DNA of 27,029 nt, taken from assembly GCA_001940725.1 (NCBI GenBank), contig MDVR01000136.1:1-27029 (forward strand). Reading direction: 5' to 3'. Every line of letters starts with the position of its first letter. The stretch's first letter is position 1. The translations under genes and the position numbers were made by a program. Shown piece by piece: positions 1 through 7,615 of the stretch. The stretch comes from Candidatus Heimdallarchaeota archaeon LC_2 (lineage in GTDB: Archaea > Asgardarchaeota > Heimdallarchaeia > Heimdallarchaeales > Kariarchaeaceae). A model generated the notes under the pieces. It saw only the letters and a list, made by a program, of their open reading frames with translations. It was not told the origin of the DNA and made no database searches.

Positions 1-2224
1 GTTCCAATGCAGCTTCAATTATGGCACGAGTTTGCATTATAGTTATTTCAGGAAAAAGTAAACCAAGTCGACAACCTCTCAATCCAAGCATAGGATTGGA
101 TTCTTGATAAAACAGCACCTTCCGCAAAATATTTGTATTCACATCGGTCGACACAGGATTCAAAATCTGTACCCAAATCCTCTCCCGAATCTCAAGTTCT
201 TTCGGTAAAAATTCGTGCAATGGAGGATCAAGTAACCGAATTGTCACAGGCCTATCACCGGCAACTTTGAAGAGCTCTATAAAATCATGTTTCTGTATTT
301 CAGCCATTTTATCCAAAGCTTTGAGTCTATCCTCCTCAGTCTCAGCCAAAATCATCTGTTGCATAAGTTCTAATGAATCAAAGAACATATGCTCGGTCCT
401 AGCCAATCCAGTTCCCACCGCTTTGAAATCAAGTGCAATCTGAGTGTCTCCACCCTTATCTGCATTTGTCCGAACCTTGATTTTGGCAAAATCATCAGCC
501 CAATCTAATACCTGTTGCAATTCAGGTGATAAATCAATCGGATTTAAAATGGGTAAACAACCTTTGTAAATCATACCTTTGTCAAACACATCTACTGAGA
601 TCACATCACCGGTTTCAATCAAGCTACCATCCTTTAATCTAATATTTTTACCAGTCAAATCCATTTTTGATGAACTAGCACCAACTATTACTCGTTTTCC
701 AATTTGTCTTCCGACCAACGCTGCATGAGATGTCAAACCTCCTGTCATAGTCACAATTGCAGAAGATGCAACCATACCATGGAAGTCTTCAGGACTAGTT
801 TCCTTCTTTACCAGAATAAGATTTGGTACTTTCTTTTCTCCTTGCATTCTCCATTGAGTTACTTCAAATGGTGGATTTACACCATCTTTCACAATTGCCT
901 CTGCAAGATCAGAATCAAATACTACATGGCCACAAGCAGCACCAGGACCCGCAGGTAATCCCTCACCAATTATTTCTGCTTGCTTGGTTGCTGCATCTTT
1001 GGTAATTTGAGGAAGTGTCATTGATTTTAATTTGTGCTCAACATCTGGTACATCATAATACTCGTGTGTATTCTGAAACTTCCACAAAATTGAAGGAAAT
1101 AAACTTGCTTCAACATCTCGGGGTGTAATACGTAGAACTGCTTCCTCTTTAGTAATTAGTCCTTCTTCAACCATATCAACTGCAATTTTGGCAGCTGCAG
1201 CTCCCGTTCTTTTGCCAGTCCTTGTTTGGAGAATGAAAAGTTGGCCATCTTCAATTGTGAATTCAATATCCTGCATATCCTTGTAGTGAGTTTCCAGATC
1301 TTTCGATAATTTTACTAAGTCAGTATGAGCACTTTCAATTTCATCTTTTAATTTATCAAAAGGTTGAGGTGTACGAATACCGGCAACTACATCTTCACCT
1401 TGTGCATTTAGTAAATATTCACCAAAAATCTCATTAACTCCTGAAGCTGGATTTCGAGTGAATAAAACTCCAGTACCACTATTATCATTTAGATTTCCGA
1501 ATACCATTGATTGTACATTCACTGCCGTCCCAATATCATGTGGAATATTTTCGTGAGTCCTATAATCTATGGCCCGTTTATTGTTCCAAGACTTGAAAAC
1601 AGCTTGAATTGCCATGTCTAATTGTTTTTTGGGTTCTTGGGGAAACGGTTTTCCAAAATCTTTTGCATATAATTCAAGATACTTCTCGATTAATTTATCA
1701 AGTTGCTCCTCATTCAATTCATTATCTTGGGTAACGTTAGCATCTTTTTTTGCATTTTCAAGTGCATCTTCAAATTCATGAATTGGTAGATTGTGAACTA
1801 CATTTGAAAACATCATTATTAATCTACGATAGGAATCTTTGACAAAGCGTCCATTATTGCTTGATTTACTGAGGTTTTCAACATTATCCTTTGTAAGACC
1901 TACATTAAGTACGGTATCCATCATACCTGGCATGCTGACTTTAGCTCCAGATCTAACAGAGACAAGTAATGGATTTGATTCGTTACCAAATTTTTTACCT
2001 GATATTTTTTCTATTTGTTCTAATGATTGTAATACCCTTTCCCAAAGCCCAACTGGATATTTTTCCTCATTATGTAGAAAATCGATACATGTTTGTGTTG
2101 TTATTGTAAAGCCTACAGGGACATTTAATCCTAATTGTGACATTCGAGCTAGATTAGCTCCTTTGCCTCCTAATACTTCTGATTCTGGCTTACTTTCTGA
2201 AAATAAGAATACTCTTTTACTCAT
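1..2224 (-). CDS. ppdK: Pyruvate, phosphate dikinase (C-terminus cut by window edge)
   Basis: Interconverts pyruvate, ATP and phosphate with PEP, AMP and pyrophosphate in the cytosol. About 741 residues are visible of a family length near 900. Seen in order: the N-terminal ATP-grasp domain with SVRSGAKVSMPGMMDT near residue 90-105 and GTGVLFTRNP near 250; the swivelling phosphohistidine domain with TGGLTSHAALVGR, the catalytic His being about residue 500; then the start of the PEP-binding barrel with GLARTEHMFF near 605 and LLDPPLHEF near 665. The active-site Cys region lies beyond the edge. The ATG at 2224 is preceded by a purine-rich GAGGT ribosome-binding site. No frame break is seen. The family normally supplies PEP for gluconeogenesis or runs reversibly in glycolysis; the direction here cannot be read from sequence. 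Confidence 0.97.
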   Translation of the reverse strand, partial: MSKRVFLFSESKPESEVLGGKGANLARMSQLGLNVPVGFTITTQTCIDFLHNEEKYPVGLWERVLQSLEQIEKISGKKFGNESNPLLVSVRSGAKVSMPGMMDTVLNVGLTKDNVENLSKSSNNGRFVKDSYRRLIMMFSNVVHNLPIHEFEDALENAKKDANVTQDNELNEEQLDKLIEKYLELYAKDFGKPFPQEPKKQLDMAIQAVFKSWNNKRAIDYRTHENIPHDIGTAVNVQSMVFGNLNDNSGTGVLFTRNPASGVNEIFGEYLLNAQGEDVVAGIRTPQPFDKLKDEIESAHTDLVKLSKDLETHYKDMQDIEFTIEDGQLFILQTRTGKRTGAAAAKIAVDMVEEGLITKEEAVLRITPRDVEASLFPSILWKFQNTHEYYDVPDVEHKLKSMTLPQITKDAATKQAEIIGEGLPAGPGAACGHVVFDSDLAEAIVKDGVNPPFEVTQWRMQGEKKVPNLILVKKETSPEDFHGMVASSAIVTMTGGLTSHAALVGRQIGKRVIVGASSSKMDLTGKNIRLKDGSLIETGDVISVDVFDKGMIYKGCLPILNPIDLSPELQQVLDWADDFAKIKVRTNADKGGDTQIALDFKAVGTGLARTEHMFFDSLELMQQMILAETEEDRLKALDKMAEIQKHDFIELFKVAGDRPVTIRLLDPPLHEFLPKELEIRERIWVQILNPVSTDVNTNILRKVLFYQESNPMLGLRGCRLGLLFPEITIMQTRAIIEAALE

Positions 2225-2548
2225 GACTGAACCTCAAAATCTCTGAGTGCTTGGGAATGGATCAATTCAATTTTTTTTTAAGATCTCCGTTAATCCTACT
2301 GAATATCAAGATCAGTTGGAAATAAATTCAAAAAATATCAGAAAATTTGGTTACTTGACTAGTTTCTTAGAATAAAATTGGATTAATGAACGTGACGCAT
2401 TCACTTCACTTATTCAAAAGTTGCGCTGAATATCAGAGCATGAATCATGTTTATATATAACCCTACAGATATATATTTGTGAATAACGAGGGGATTAACA
2501 CTGATTGTCAAATTAGTTGAATTTAAGATAAATTTCCTAAGGGAATGG
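2225..2548. other. Divergent intergenic region with promoter for the small acidic protein
   Basis: No gene on either strand between ppdK and the downstream small gene. A strong TATA element (TTTATATATAA) lies at 2450-2460 on the plus strand and predicts a start of transcription near 2480. A GAGGGG purine run at 2488-2493 could be a ribosome-binding site. On the minus side the ppdK leader holds a run of nine T/A near 2270. Nothing else recognisable. Confidence 0.5.
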
Positions 2549-2845
2549 TTGTTTAGAACTGCAATGTCTGATGGAATGCTATCTGATGATGAGTTGAATT
2601 TATTATTTTCAATAGAATTAAATCTTACGATTTTACAAAATGTTATAACAAAGGCCTATGAAGACCATATTATTGATGAATATGAGAGAGATAAAATTGG
2701 AAAGATTATAGACCAAATTAAAGATGATGCCATCTCATCCGCGAAATTTGATGATTGCATTACACAAGAAGATGGAGTATTATTAACGATATTGCAGCAT
2801 GTATTGATAGACTTTCAAAAATTATTGTTAAAAGGGATGACATAG
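2549..2845 (+). CDS. Small acidic helical protein with three TerB/EF-hand-like repeats
   Basis: 98 residues from the TTG at 2549, function unknown. The sequence reads as three similar helical units, each opening with an acidic turn: DGMLSDDELNLLFSIE, DHIIDEYERDKIGKII and DDCITQEDGVLLTILQHVL. This acidic-turn-plus-helix pattern is reminiscent of TerB-like or EF-hand-like folds, but that is resemblance only. The start is uncertain. The frame stays open upstream to 2483 with no ATG or GTG, and the upstream part (KLVEFKINFLREWLF) looks like coding helix. A GAGGGG run sits 7 nt before an in-frame CTG at 2501, so a non-standard start there is possible; an internal ATG lies at 2564. No operon partner. 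Confidence 0.6.
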   Translation: MFRTAMSDGMLSDDELNLLFSIELNLTILQNVITKAYEDHIIDEYERDKIGKIIDQIKDDAISSAKFDDCITQEDGVLLTILQHVLIDFQKLLLKGMT

Positions 2846-3290
2846 TGCTGAAATTGTCTTACTTGGATTTAAATTAATTTACAAATTAGTAATAAATTAT
2901 AAAAAGAATGAAATATGACAAATGAGGTACTTTTATCTGTGAAATACGGGATCAATAGGGACAACCTGGTGGTTGGGAACAGTTGGTCCTTGGAGAGAGG
3001 ATCTAACTTTGAAAGAAATGGTTGAGAGAGGACCAAAGTGAGTTGTTAAGCATCAAGGTTTCATGCTTTATCAAATGTAGAAAAAAATCAATGATAACGA
3101 AAACCCTTGACACTATTTTATAGGATTATCAAAAAGATAAGCCAAATTATCCTATCATTTTGATCACATAAGTAAAATCAAACTACAGGTACTAATTATT
3201 GTGCTACATTGAAAGTTAGTAAAGGTAGACGAACTAAGGCTTTTTTAATTATGTTAAGTATCGTATGTATAGAAACTAGGAAGATACATT
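2846..3290. other. 445-nt intergenic region with a GC-richer hairpin island
   Basis: No intact gene. At about 2950-3040 the sequence is clearly richer in G and C than its surroundings and contains two inverted repeats: CAACC/GGTTG (2962-2966 with 2971-2975, 4-nt loop) and TTGGTCCT/AGGACCAA (2983-2990 with 3029-3036, 38-nt loop). It could be a structured RNA. Alternatively it is a gene remnant: one plus frame reads TTWWLGTVGPWREDLTLKEM and, after one in-frame stop, VVKHQGFMLYQM. A weak hairpin (TTATC/GATAA) lies at 3126-3140. Confidence 0.35.
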
Positions 3291-3677
3291 ATGTCACAAG
3301 AACAAACCTCCGTTAATCTTAAATCAGATACTCCATTTGTAACCGTTTCTGAAACCGCTTTAAAAGCTGTTAGAGACGTCATACAACAACAAGATAAAGA
3401 AGAATTATTTCTGAGATTATTTGTTCAATCTTCAGCCTCTGGAGTTGGATTTGGAATGGCCCTCGACACACGTCGAAGTGATGATGACCATACATGTTTT
3501 TATGAAGGAATTGAAGTAGTAATTGACAGAATTAGTTTTCCTTATCTTGATGGGGCAAATGTGGATTTTGTTGAAGGTGAAGAAAAATCAGGCTTCCAAG
3601 TTACCAGTCCTAATGAACATTTAATGAACAATGCCTCAGGATGCGGTAGCTGTGGTGGAGATGCCGGTTGCTGTTAG
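3291..3677 (+). CDS. HesB/IscA-like A-type Fe-S carrier family protein, variant cysteines
   Basis: 128 residues. Residues about 15-110 follow the HesB/IscA fold: the opening TVSETALKAVRDVI, then LFLRLFVQSSASGVGFGMALD where the family has its Cys-containing GGCSG turn, then DGANVDFVE and FQVTSPN. The family carries Fe-S clusters for delivery to apoproteins, using one Cys in the central turn and two at the C-terminus. Here the central Cys is replaced by Ser/Ala (SSASGVGF), while the C-terminus is unusually Cys-rich, CGSCGGDAGCC (Cys 118, 121, 127, 128). It may be a remodelled cluster site or a divergent family member with another metal-related job. It stands alone; the cysteine-desulfurase-like gene in this window is 10 kb away. 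Confidence 0.85.
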   Translation: MSQEQTSVNLKSDTPFVTVSETALKAVRDVIQQQDKEELFLRLFVQSSASGVGFGMALDTRRSDDDHTCFYEGIEVVIDRISFPYLDGANVDFVEGEEKSGFQVTSPNEHLMNNASGCGSCGGDAGCC

Positions 3678-3732
3678 ATAAATCACGCAATAAATGTTGA
3701 AAATAATTTAATAATAATTATATTTCATTTAA

Positions 3733-4182
3733 TTAGTTTTGAGCTAAACGTAATGCAGTTGATACTTGACCTCTATGAGTTGATAAATGCTCGATAAAAT
3801 GATACAGTAACCATGTATATTCAAATTCTTTTCCAGATCTTTTTGAGGTCCACTTTTTAGTCAAATCGTCTTGTGTCAAGCTATTAATGGTTTCTAGATG
3901 TCTGGATTTGGATCGCTTGAAAGCTTCTCTTAATCCTTCTATAGTAACATCAAATTCTTTTTTCTCATCTCCCTCCTTTTCAAGAAGATAGGTAGCCATT
4001 AAATACTCAGATGAAGTCATGTGCATTAATTTTTTACCTATGGAGTCATCATCCCCAATTTTTGTCTCAAGCAAATCGTTAGATAATTTATCCAATAACT
4101 CATTGATATTTTTGTGTTCTTGTTCGATTGAGAACTTGACAAATTCAAATACGTCCATTATTTTAGTATTTAAATATGGCAA
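3733..4182 (-). CDS. DinB-like four-helix-bundle protein (putative metal-dependent)
   Basis: 149 residues. The layout fits the DinB/YfiT-like superfamily, four-helix bundles that bind a divalent metal through three histidines. Candidate ligands are His54 (LMHMTSSEY) and the HLSTHRGQV motif near the end (His132, His136), which is the family hallmark. Known members are thiol-dependent transferases or hydrolases and many are uncharacterised, so no substrate is assigned. An alternative start is the ATG at residue 9 (MDVFEF), which matches typical N-termini better. Converges with the Fe-S carrier-like gene and is divergent from the dienelactone-hydrolase-like gene across about 100 nt. Confidence 0.8.
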   Translation of the reverse strand: MPYLNTKIMDVFEFVKFSIEQEHKNINELLDKLSNDLLETKIGDDDSIGKKLMHMTSSEYLMATYLLEKEGDEKKEFDVTIEGLREAFKRSKSRHLETINSLTQDDLTKKWTSKRSGKEFEYTWLLYHFIEHLSTHRGQVSTALRLAQN

Positions 4183-4255
4183 TTTAAACTTTAGAACCTT
4201 AAACTAATAGTAAAATAAACAAATAATTCAAAACCTATATTTTTACGAAGAAATC

Positions 4256-4263
4256 TATATTAA
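4256..4263 (+). promoter_or_regulatory. TATA box of the dienelactone-hydrolase-like gene
   Basis: TATATTAA centred about 27 nt before the ATG at 4287, which predicts a leaderless transcript. No ribosome-binding site is visible between them. Confidence 0.5.
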
Positions 4264-4286
4264 TTGGCTCTGTCTACATTAAATAG

Positions 4287-4967
4287 ATGGGTGAATTCAA
4301 AGTAATACGAGATGACCCAAAACTTCCTGTGTATTTTTCACAACCAGAAGGTGATGGACCTTTTCCTGCAATAATTTTGTTCATGCATCGACCAGGATTA
4401 GATAAACCTCAACAAATCGTCTGTGATGACTTAGCAAAAGCTGGCTATCTCGTTGCAGGAACAGATGCTTACCGAGATGGTGAATTGGATCAAAACAGTT
4501 ATAGTGATGATACAATTTTTCAGGATTTTCTATATGTACTTGAATACTTAAAAAATCTAGAAATTGTTAATAATAAAAAAATTGGAACAATAGGATTTTG
4601 CATGGGTGGAAGACATGGATACTTGGCTGCAGCTTGGTATTCAGAAATAAAAGCAACAGTGTCATTCTACGGATTCCCTACTCGTGGAAATGATTCTTCG
4701 GATACACCTATTGATTTAGTTTCTGAATTTAAGGCCCCGGTTCTTGGTATATTTGGAGAAACGGACCCTATGATACTTATGGAGGACGTTAATTCGTTTA
4801 GAGAAGTATTAACTGCCTCATCCACTTATCACAATGTAACAGTGTTTGAAGGTGTAGGTCATGGATTTCTTAATCCATCGTCACCGCGTCATGAAGAAAA
4901 TGCCGCTGCTACTGCTTGGTTGATAACTTTAGAACATTTCAGAAAATATTTATCAATGAATAATTAA
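4287..4967 (+). CDS. Dienelactone hydrolase family protein
   Basis: 226 residues, the usual length for this alpha/beta hydrolase family. The catalytic triad is visible: Cys105 in the nucleophile elbow (GTIGFCMGGRHG), Asp160 (GIFGETDPMI) and His192 (FEGVGHGFL). The family hydrolyses lactone or ester bonds, classically dienelactone in chlorocatechol breakdown; archaeal homologues have unknown substrates and no ring-cleavage genes are nearby, so the substrate is open. No signal peptide, so cytosolic. The last 4 nt overlap the 3' end of the convergent ATPase gene. Likely a single-gene leaderless transcript. Confidence 0.92.
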   Translation: MGEFKVIRDDPKLPVYFSQPEGDGPFPAIILFMHRPGLDKPQQIVCDDLAKAGYLVAGTDAYRDGELDQNSYSDDTIFQDFLYVLEYLKNLEIVNNKKIGTIGFCMGGRHGYLAAAWYSEIKATVSFYGFPTRGNDSSDTPIDLVSEFKAPVLGIFGETDPMILMEDVNSFREVLTASSTYHNVTVFEGVGHGFLNPSSPRHEENAAATAWLITLEHFRKYLSMNN

Positions 4968-5770
4968 TCTAATTTATCGGATAATATTTTGTCTAATATG
5001 CTATTGATAGGATCTGCAACTTCGATGAAAAACTCTTCTAACTGAGGATCCTCACCTAATAAGCCTAGATTTAATTTTGTATTAAAATCAATTCGCCCTC
5101 CATTGATCAAACCGTGTTTTTCTAAGTTTGTATCCCATTTTTGTAGAAATGTTTCTAACAGATTTTTGTCTTCATCATTTGCTGGGACAAAAATTTGATT
5201 CCACATATAGTAATCTTTTCGAGGTTTTATATCACGCAAAACTCGGTACATTTCTCCAATAAAATGCTCGGCAGCACCTAAACCATAAGTCGCAGGTCGT
5301 ATTATCATTACCGATGTATCTGCCAAAACCATATTATTAACCGAATTTAGAGATGTTCCTGATTGATTATCCACAATAACTAAATCGTAACCTGCTTCAT
5401 GCAATCTTTGTTCTCCGTCGATTGATCGTTTCAATGCTTGTTGCCACCAATCTTTGGATTTCCATCCTAAGAAATTTTTCCCAACTTTTGGTGTGGGACT
5501 ATAGATAACATCAAGATTAGGAATTTGGGTTTTATGTGGGAGTACCTTCACATCATCGACAGTTTCCTCGAGAAAATCAACCCAAGTTGAATCCATTTTG
5601 GTAGGTTTTAATAAATGCATCAAAGAGGGGGCTTCTAAATCTGCATCAATAATTACGGTTTTTATATTCCGCTTGGCTGCAGCAATAGCTATCATCACAG
5701 AAGTTATGGTCTTCCCATTACCTCCTCTAGTAGAGTATACTGTAATTGTACCAACTTTCAGATTCAGCAA
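4964..5770 (-). CDS. MinD/ParA-like P-loop ATPase with variant Walker A
   Basis: 268 residues, deviant-Walker SIMIBI ATPase. Walker A is STRGGNGKTITS near residue 13-24: the family signature KGGxGKT has Arg in place of the first Lys. The switch I/DxD region IIDADLEAPS follows near 40-50 and Walker B is YDLVIVDNQSG near 128-138. Such ATPases dimerise on ATP and position or load partners (division site, plasmids, cargo, signalling complexes). The TTG start directly abuts the TGA stop of the upstream gene, so the two are almost certainly translationally coupled and probably work together. The signature Lys normally acts across the dimer; Arg may keep this or weaken hydrolysis. Confidence 0.88.
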   Translation of the reverse strand: MLNLKVGTITVYSTRGGNGKTITSVMIAIAAAKRNIKTVIIDADLEAPSLMHLLKPTKMDSTWVDFLEETVDDVKVLPHKTQIPNLDVIYSPTPKVGKNFLGWKSKDWWQQALKRSIDGEQRLHEAGYDLVIVDNQSGTSLNSVNNMVLADTSVMIIRPATYGLGAAEHFIGEMYRVLRDIKPRKDYYMWNQIFVPANDEDKNLLETFLQKWDTNLEKHGLINGGRIDFNTKLNLGLLGEDPQLEEFFIEVADPINSILDKILSDKLD

Positions 5771-6481
5771 TCACCTCGGAACTATCCATATCAAACCATC
5801 GCGGTTTTCAATTTCAACTAATCCTGCTTGTTCTAAGGTTTTTAATATATTCTTATCATCAATATCATCAATTGGTAATCCTTTAGGATGCAATATTATC
5901 TTTTTTACTATTTTTGCAATATTTTCAGGTAATGAGGCAATTAAGCCAATATCATATAAACTATTACCCTCAAATAATTCAGACAATTTGAATGCCTCGG
6001 TAATATCGTTTTGGATTATATGGAGTTTTTTTATGATGTGTTGACGAACATCCTCAGAAATAGTACCAGTGACCGTATCTCCAAAATCTAAATCCAATAC
6101 ATTATTTCTGATAATATTTTCTACTTGATATTCAAAGGCTCTAAATTCCTGTTTTTTATTCGCGGGAATGATTATACATGTAATATGTGTCCCTTTACCA
6201 GTTGAAAAACTAGATCCAGGAATTGGTTGTTGAATTAAATCTTCAATAAGAAAATATCCATCATACTCTTCTTCAAGTTCTAATTCCGGTATAGGGACTG
6301 GGCCATGAAGCTTCCTAGTTGGAGATCCTGAATTCCCCAAACCTGCAGTGATAATTAATCTAGCTGCTAGTAGGTTACCTGAATTTGAATTAAATATCCC
6401 TTTATTAGTATCTCCAATGTAAACAGGGCCTAAAGATTGTAAATTCGCAATTGAACAAACCTCTATTACCTCGAGAGACAC
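5771..6481 (-). CDS. Unknown protein, possible longin-like N-domain plus winged helix, ATPase partner
   Basis: I do not recognise a named family. From the GTG at 6481 it is 236 residues; the frame also offers a TTG at 6529 adding 16 unlike residues (MNTENCKIVCN), which I think are not translated. Residues about 1-130 alternate strands and helices (SIANLQSLGPVYIGD, then HGPVPIPELELEEEYDG, then HITCIIIPANKK) in a manner reminiscent of longin/roadblock-like domains common in Asgard archaea. The C-terminal 50 residues (LPIDDIDDKNILKTLEQAGLVEIENRDG) look like a winged helix. The stop abuts the ATPase start. A role as regulator or adaptor of the MinD-like ATPase is inference from the coupling. Confidence 0.7.
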   Translation of the reverse strand: MSLEVIEVCSIANLQSLGPVYIGDTNKGIFNSNSGNLLAARLIITAGLGNSGSPTRKLHGPVPIPELELEEEYDGYFLIEDLIQQPIPGSSFSTGKGTHITCIIIPANKKQEFRAFEYQVENIIRNNVLDLDFGDTVTGTISEDVRQHIIKKLHIIQNDITEAFKLSELFEGNSLYDIGLIASLPENIAKIVKKIILHPKGLPIDDIDDKNILKTLEQAGLVEIENRDGLIWIVPR

Positions 6482-6702
6482 TATAATAGTATAGATATTA
6501 CAAACTATTTTACAGTTTTCAGTATTCAATATTATTCCGTTAAATCCTAATATGAAATTTGGCTGTGCATAAAAACTCAGAATCTTTAATTATTTGAAAT
6601 CAAAAGAACTTTCAGCAATATTACGAAATTAGTAAAATGTATATGTAACCCCCTCAGGAAAATTCACAAGTTGTTGTTTTTTGAAATACATTTATTTTAA
6701 TT

Positions 6703-7614
6703 ATGAATGAACTAAATTCATTGAGAATTAAAGAATTTTTAGTTAAATTGCTGCCTGGATTCCTTATCCGTTATTTTGCTAGACCTTATGTGTCAGGAGA
6801 TTCTATCGAGAAGGGTATTGCAAAAGCCGATGATCTTTGGTTAAAAAGAAAAATTTCTTCCACCCTGGATTTATTAGGAGAAGAGGTATATTCAAAAGAA
6901 GAAGTAGAAGAAAATGTGACTGTGTATCTAGAACTTCTGGATAAACTCGAAGGGAAAAATTATGTCACAGTTAGTTTGAAACCTTCAAGCTTGGGATATA
7001 ATGATGGGATTGAATATTGTCAAGAAATAATCGAACGAATATTAATCAAAGCCAAAGAAGTCAACATACCAATAACACTTGATATGGAAGATTTTAATTT
7101 TACAGATGATACATTAATAATTTACAAAAATCTTCTGAGAAAATTTCCTAATTTTGGAACAGTAATTCAATCTAGATTATTTAGAACCCAAGATGATATT
7201 CTCTCTTTAAAGGAACATCCAGGACGTATTAGGCTATGTATTGGAATCTACAAAGAAGACAAAGATATTGCATTAACAAACAAAGCCGAAATGAAACAAA
7301 AACTTGTCGAATTTGCTGAGTTATTAATCAATCAGGGAAATTATGTTGAAGTTGCCACACATGACAGCAAAACTTTGGAAGAAGTATTAGCATTAGCCGA
7401 GGAGAACTCGTGGACTTCTGATCAATTAGAATTTCAACAATTAATGGGTGTTCCAATGTCAAAAATGCAAACAAAGTTATTAGAAAAACACTCTGTAAGG
7501 CTGTATGTACCTTTTGCTACACATTGGGATAAAGCTTTACCCTATTTAAGACGAAGAATGATAAACAACCCTGGAATGGGGATATATGTTCTTAAGAATT
7601 TATTCAAGAAATAA
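6703..7614 (+). CDS. Proline dehydrogenase
   Basis: 303 residues, the monofunctional FAD-dependent ProDH length. Oxidises proline to pyrroline-5-carboxylate, passing electrons to quinone or another acceptor. Barrel strands are recognisable: VTVSLKPSSLGY, ITLDMEDFNF, TVIQSRLFRT, IRLCIGIYKE and YVEVATHDSK, then FQQLMGVP. The family's C-terminal flavin/substrate signature appears as RLYVPFATHWDKALPYLRRRM, with the paired arginines that bind the proline carboxylate. No P5C dehydrogenase lies in the window. The N-terminal 25 residues are hydrophobic and basic (VKLLPGFLIRYFARPY) and may touch the membrane. Its 3' end is 1 nt from that of tryptophanase (convergent). Confidence 0.95.
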   Translation: MNELNSLRIKEFLVKLLPGFLIRYFARPYVSGDSIEKGIAKADDLWLKRKISSTLDLLGEEVYSKEEVEENVTVYLELLDKLEGKNYVTVSLKPSSLGYNDGIEYCQEIIERILIKAKEVNIPITLDMEDFNFTDDTLIIYKNLLRKFPNFGTVIQSRLFRTQDDILSLKEHPGRIRLCIGIYKEDKDIALTNKAEMKQKLVEFAELLINQGNYVEVATHDSKTLEEVLALAEENSWTSDQLEFQQLMGVPMSKMQTKLLEKHSVRLYVPFATHWDKALPYLRRRMINNPGMGIYVLKNLFKK

Positions 7615-7615
7615 T

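Noticed and set aside
704..1005. Plus-strand open frames opposite ppdK
   Set aside because: Shadows of the dikinase on the minus strand, with no protein-like pattern.
1839..2246. 135-residue plus-strand open frame opposite ppdK
   Set aside because: The minus strand here encodes conserved PPDK motifs such as MPGMMDT.
5598..6044. 148-residue plus-strand open frame
   Set aside because: Opposite the MinD-like ATPase and its partner, whose motifs are clear.
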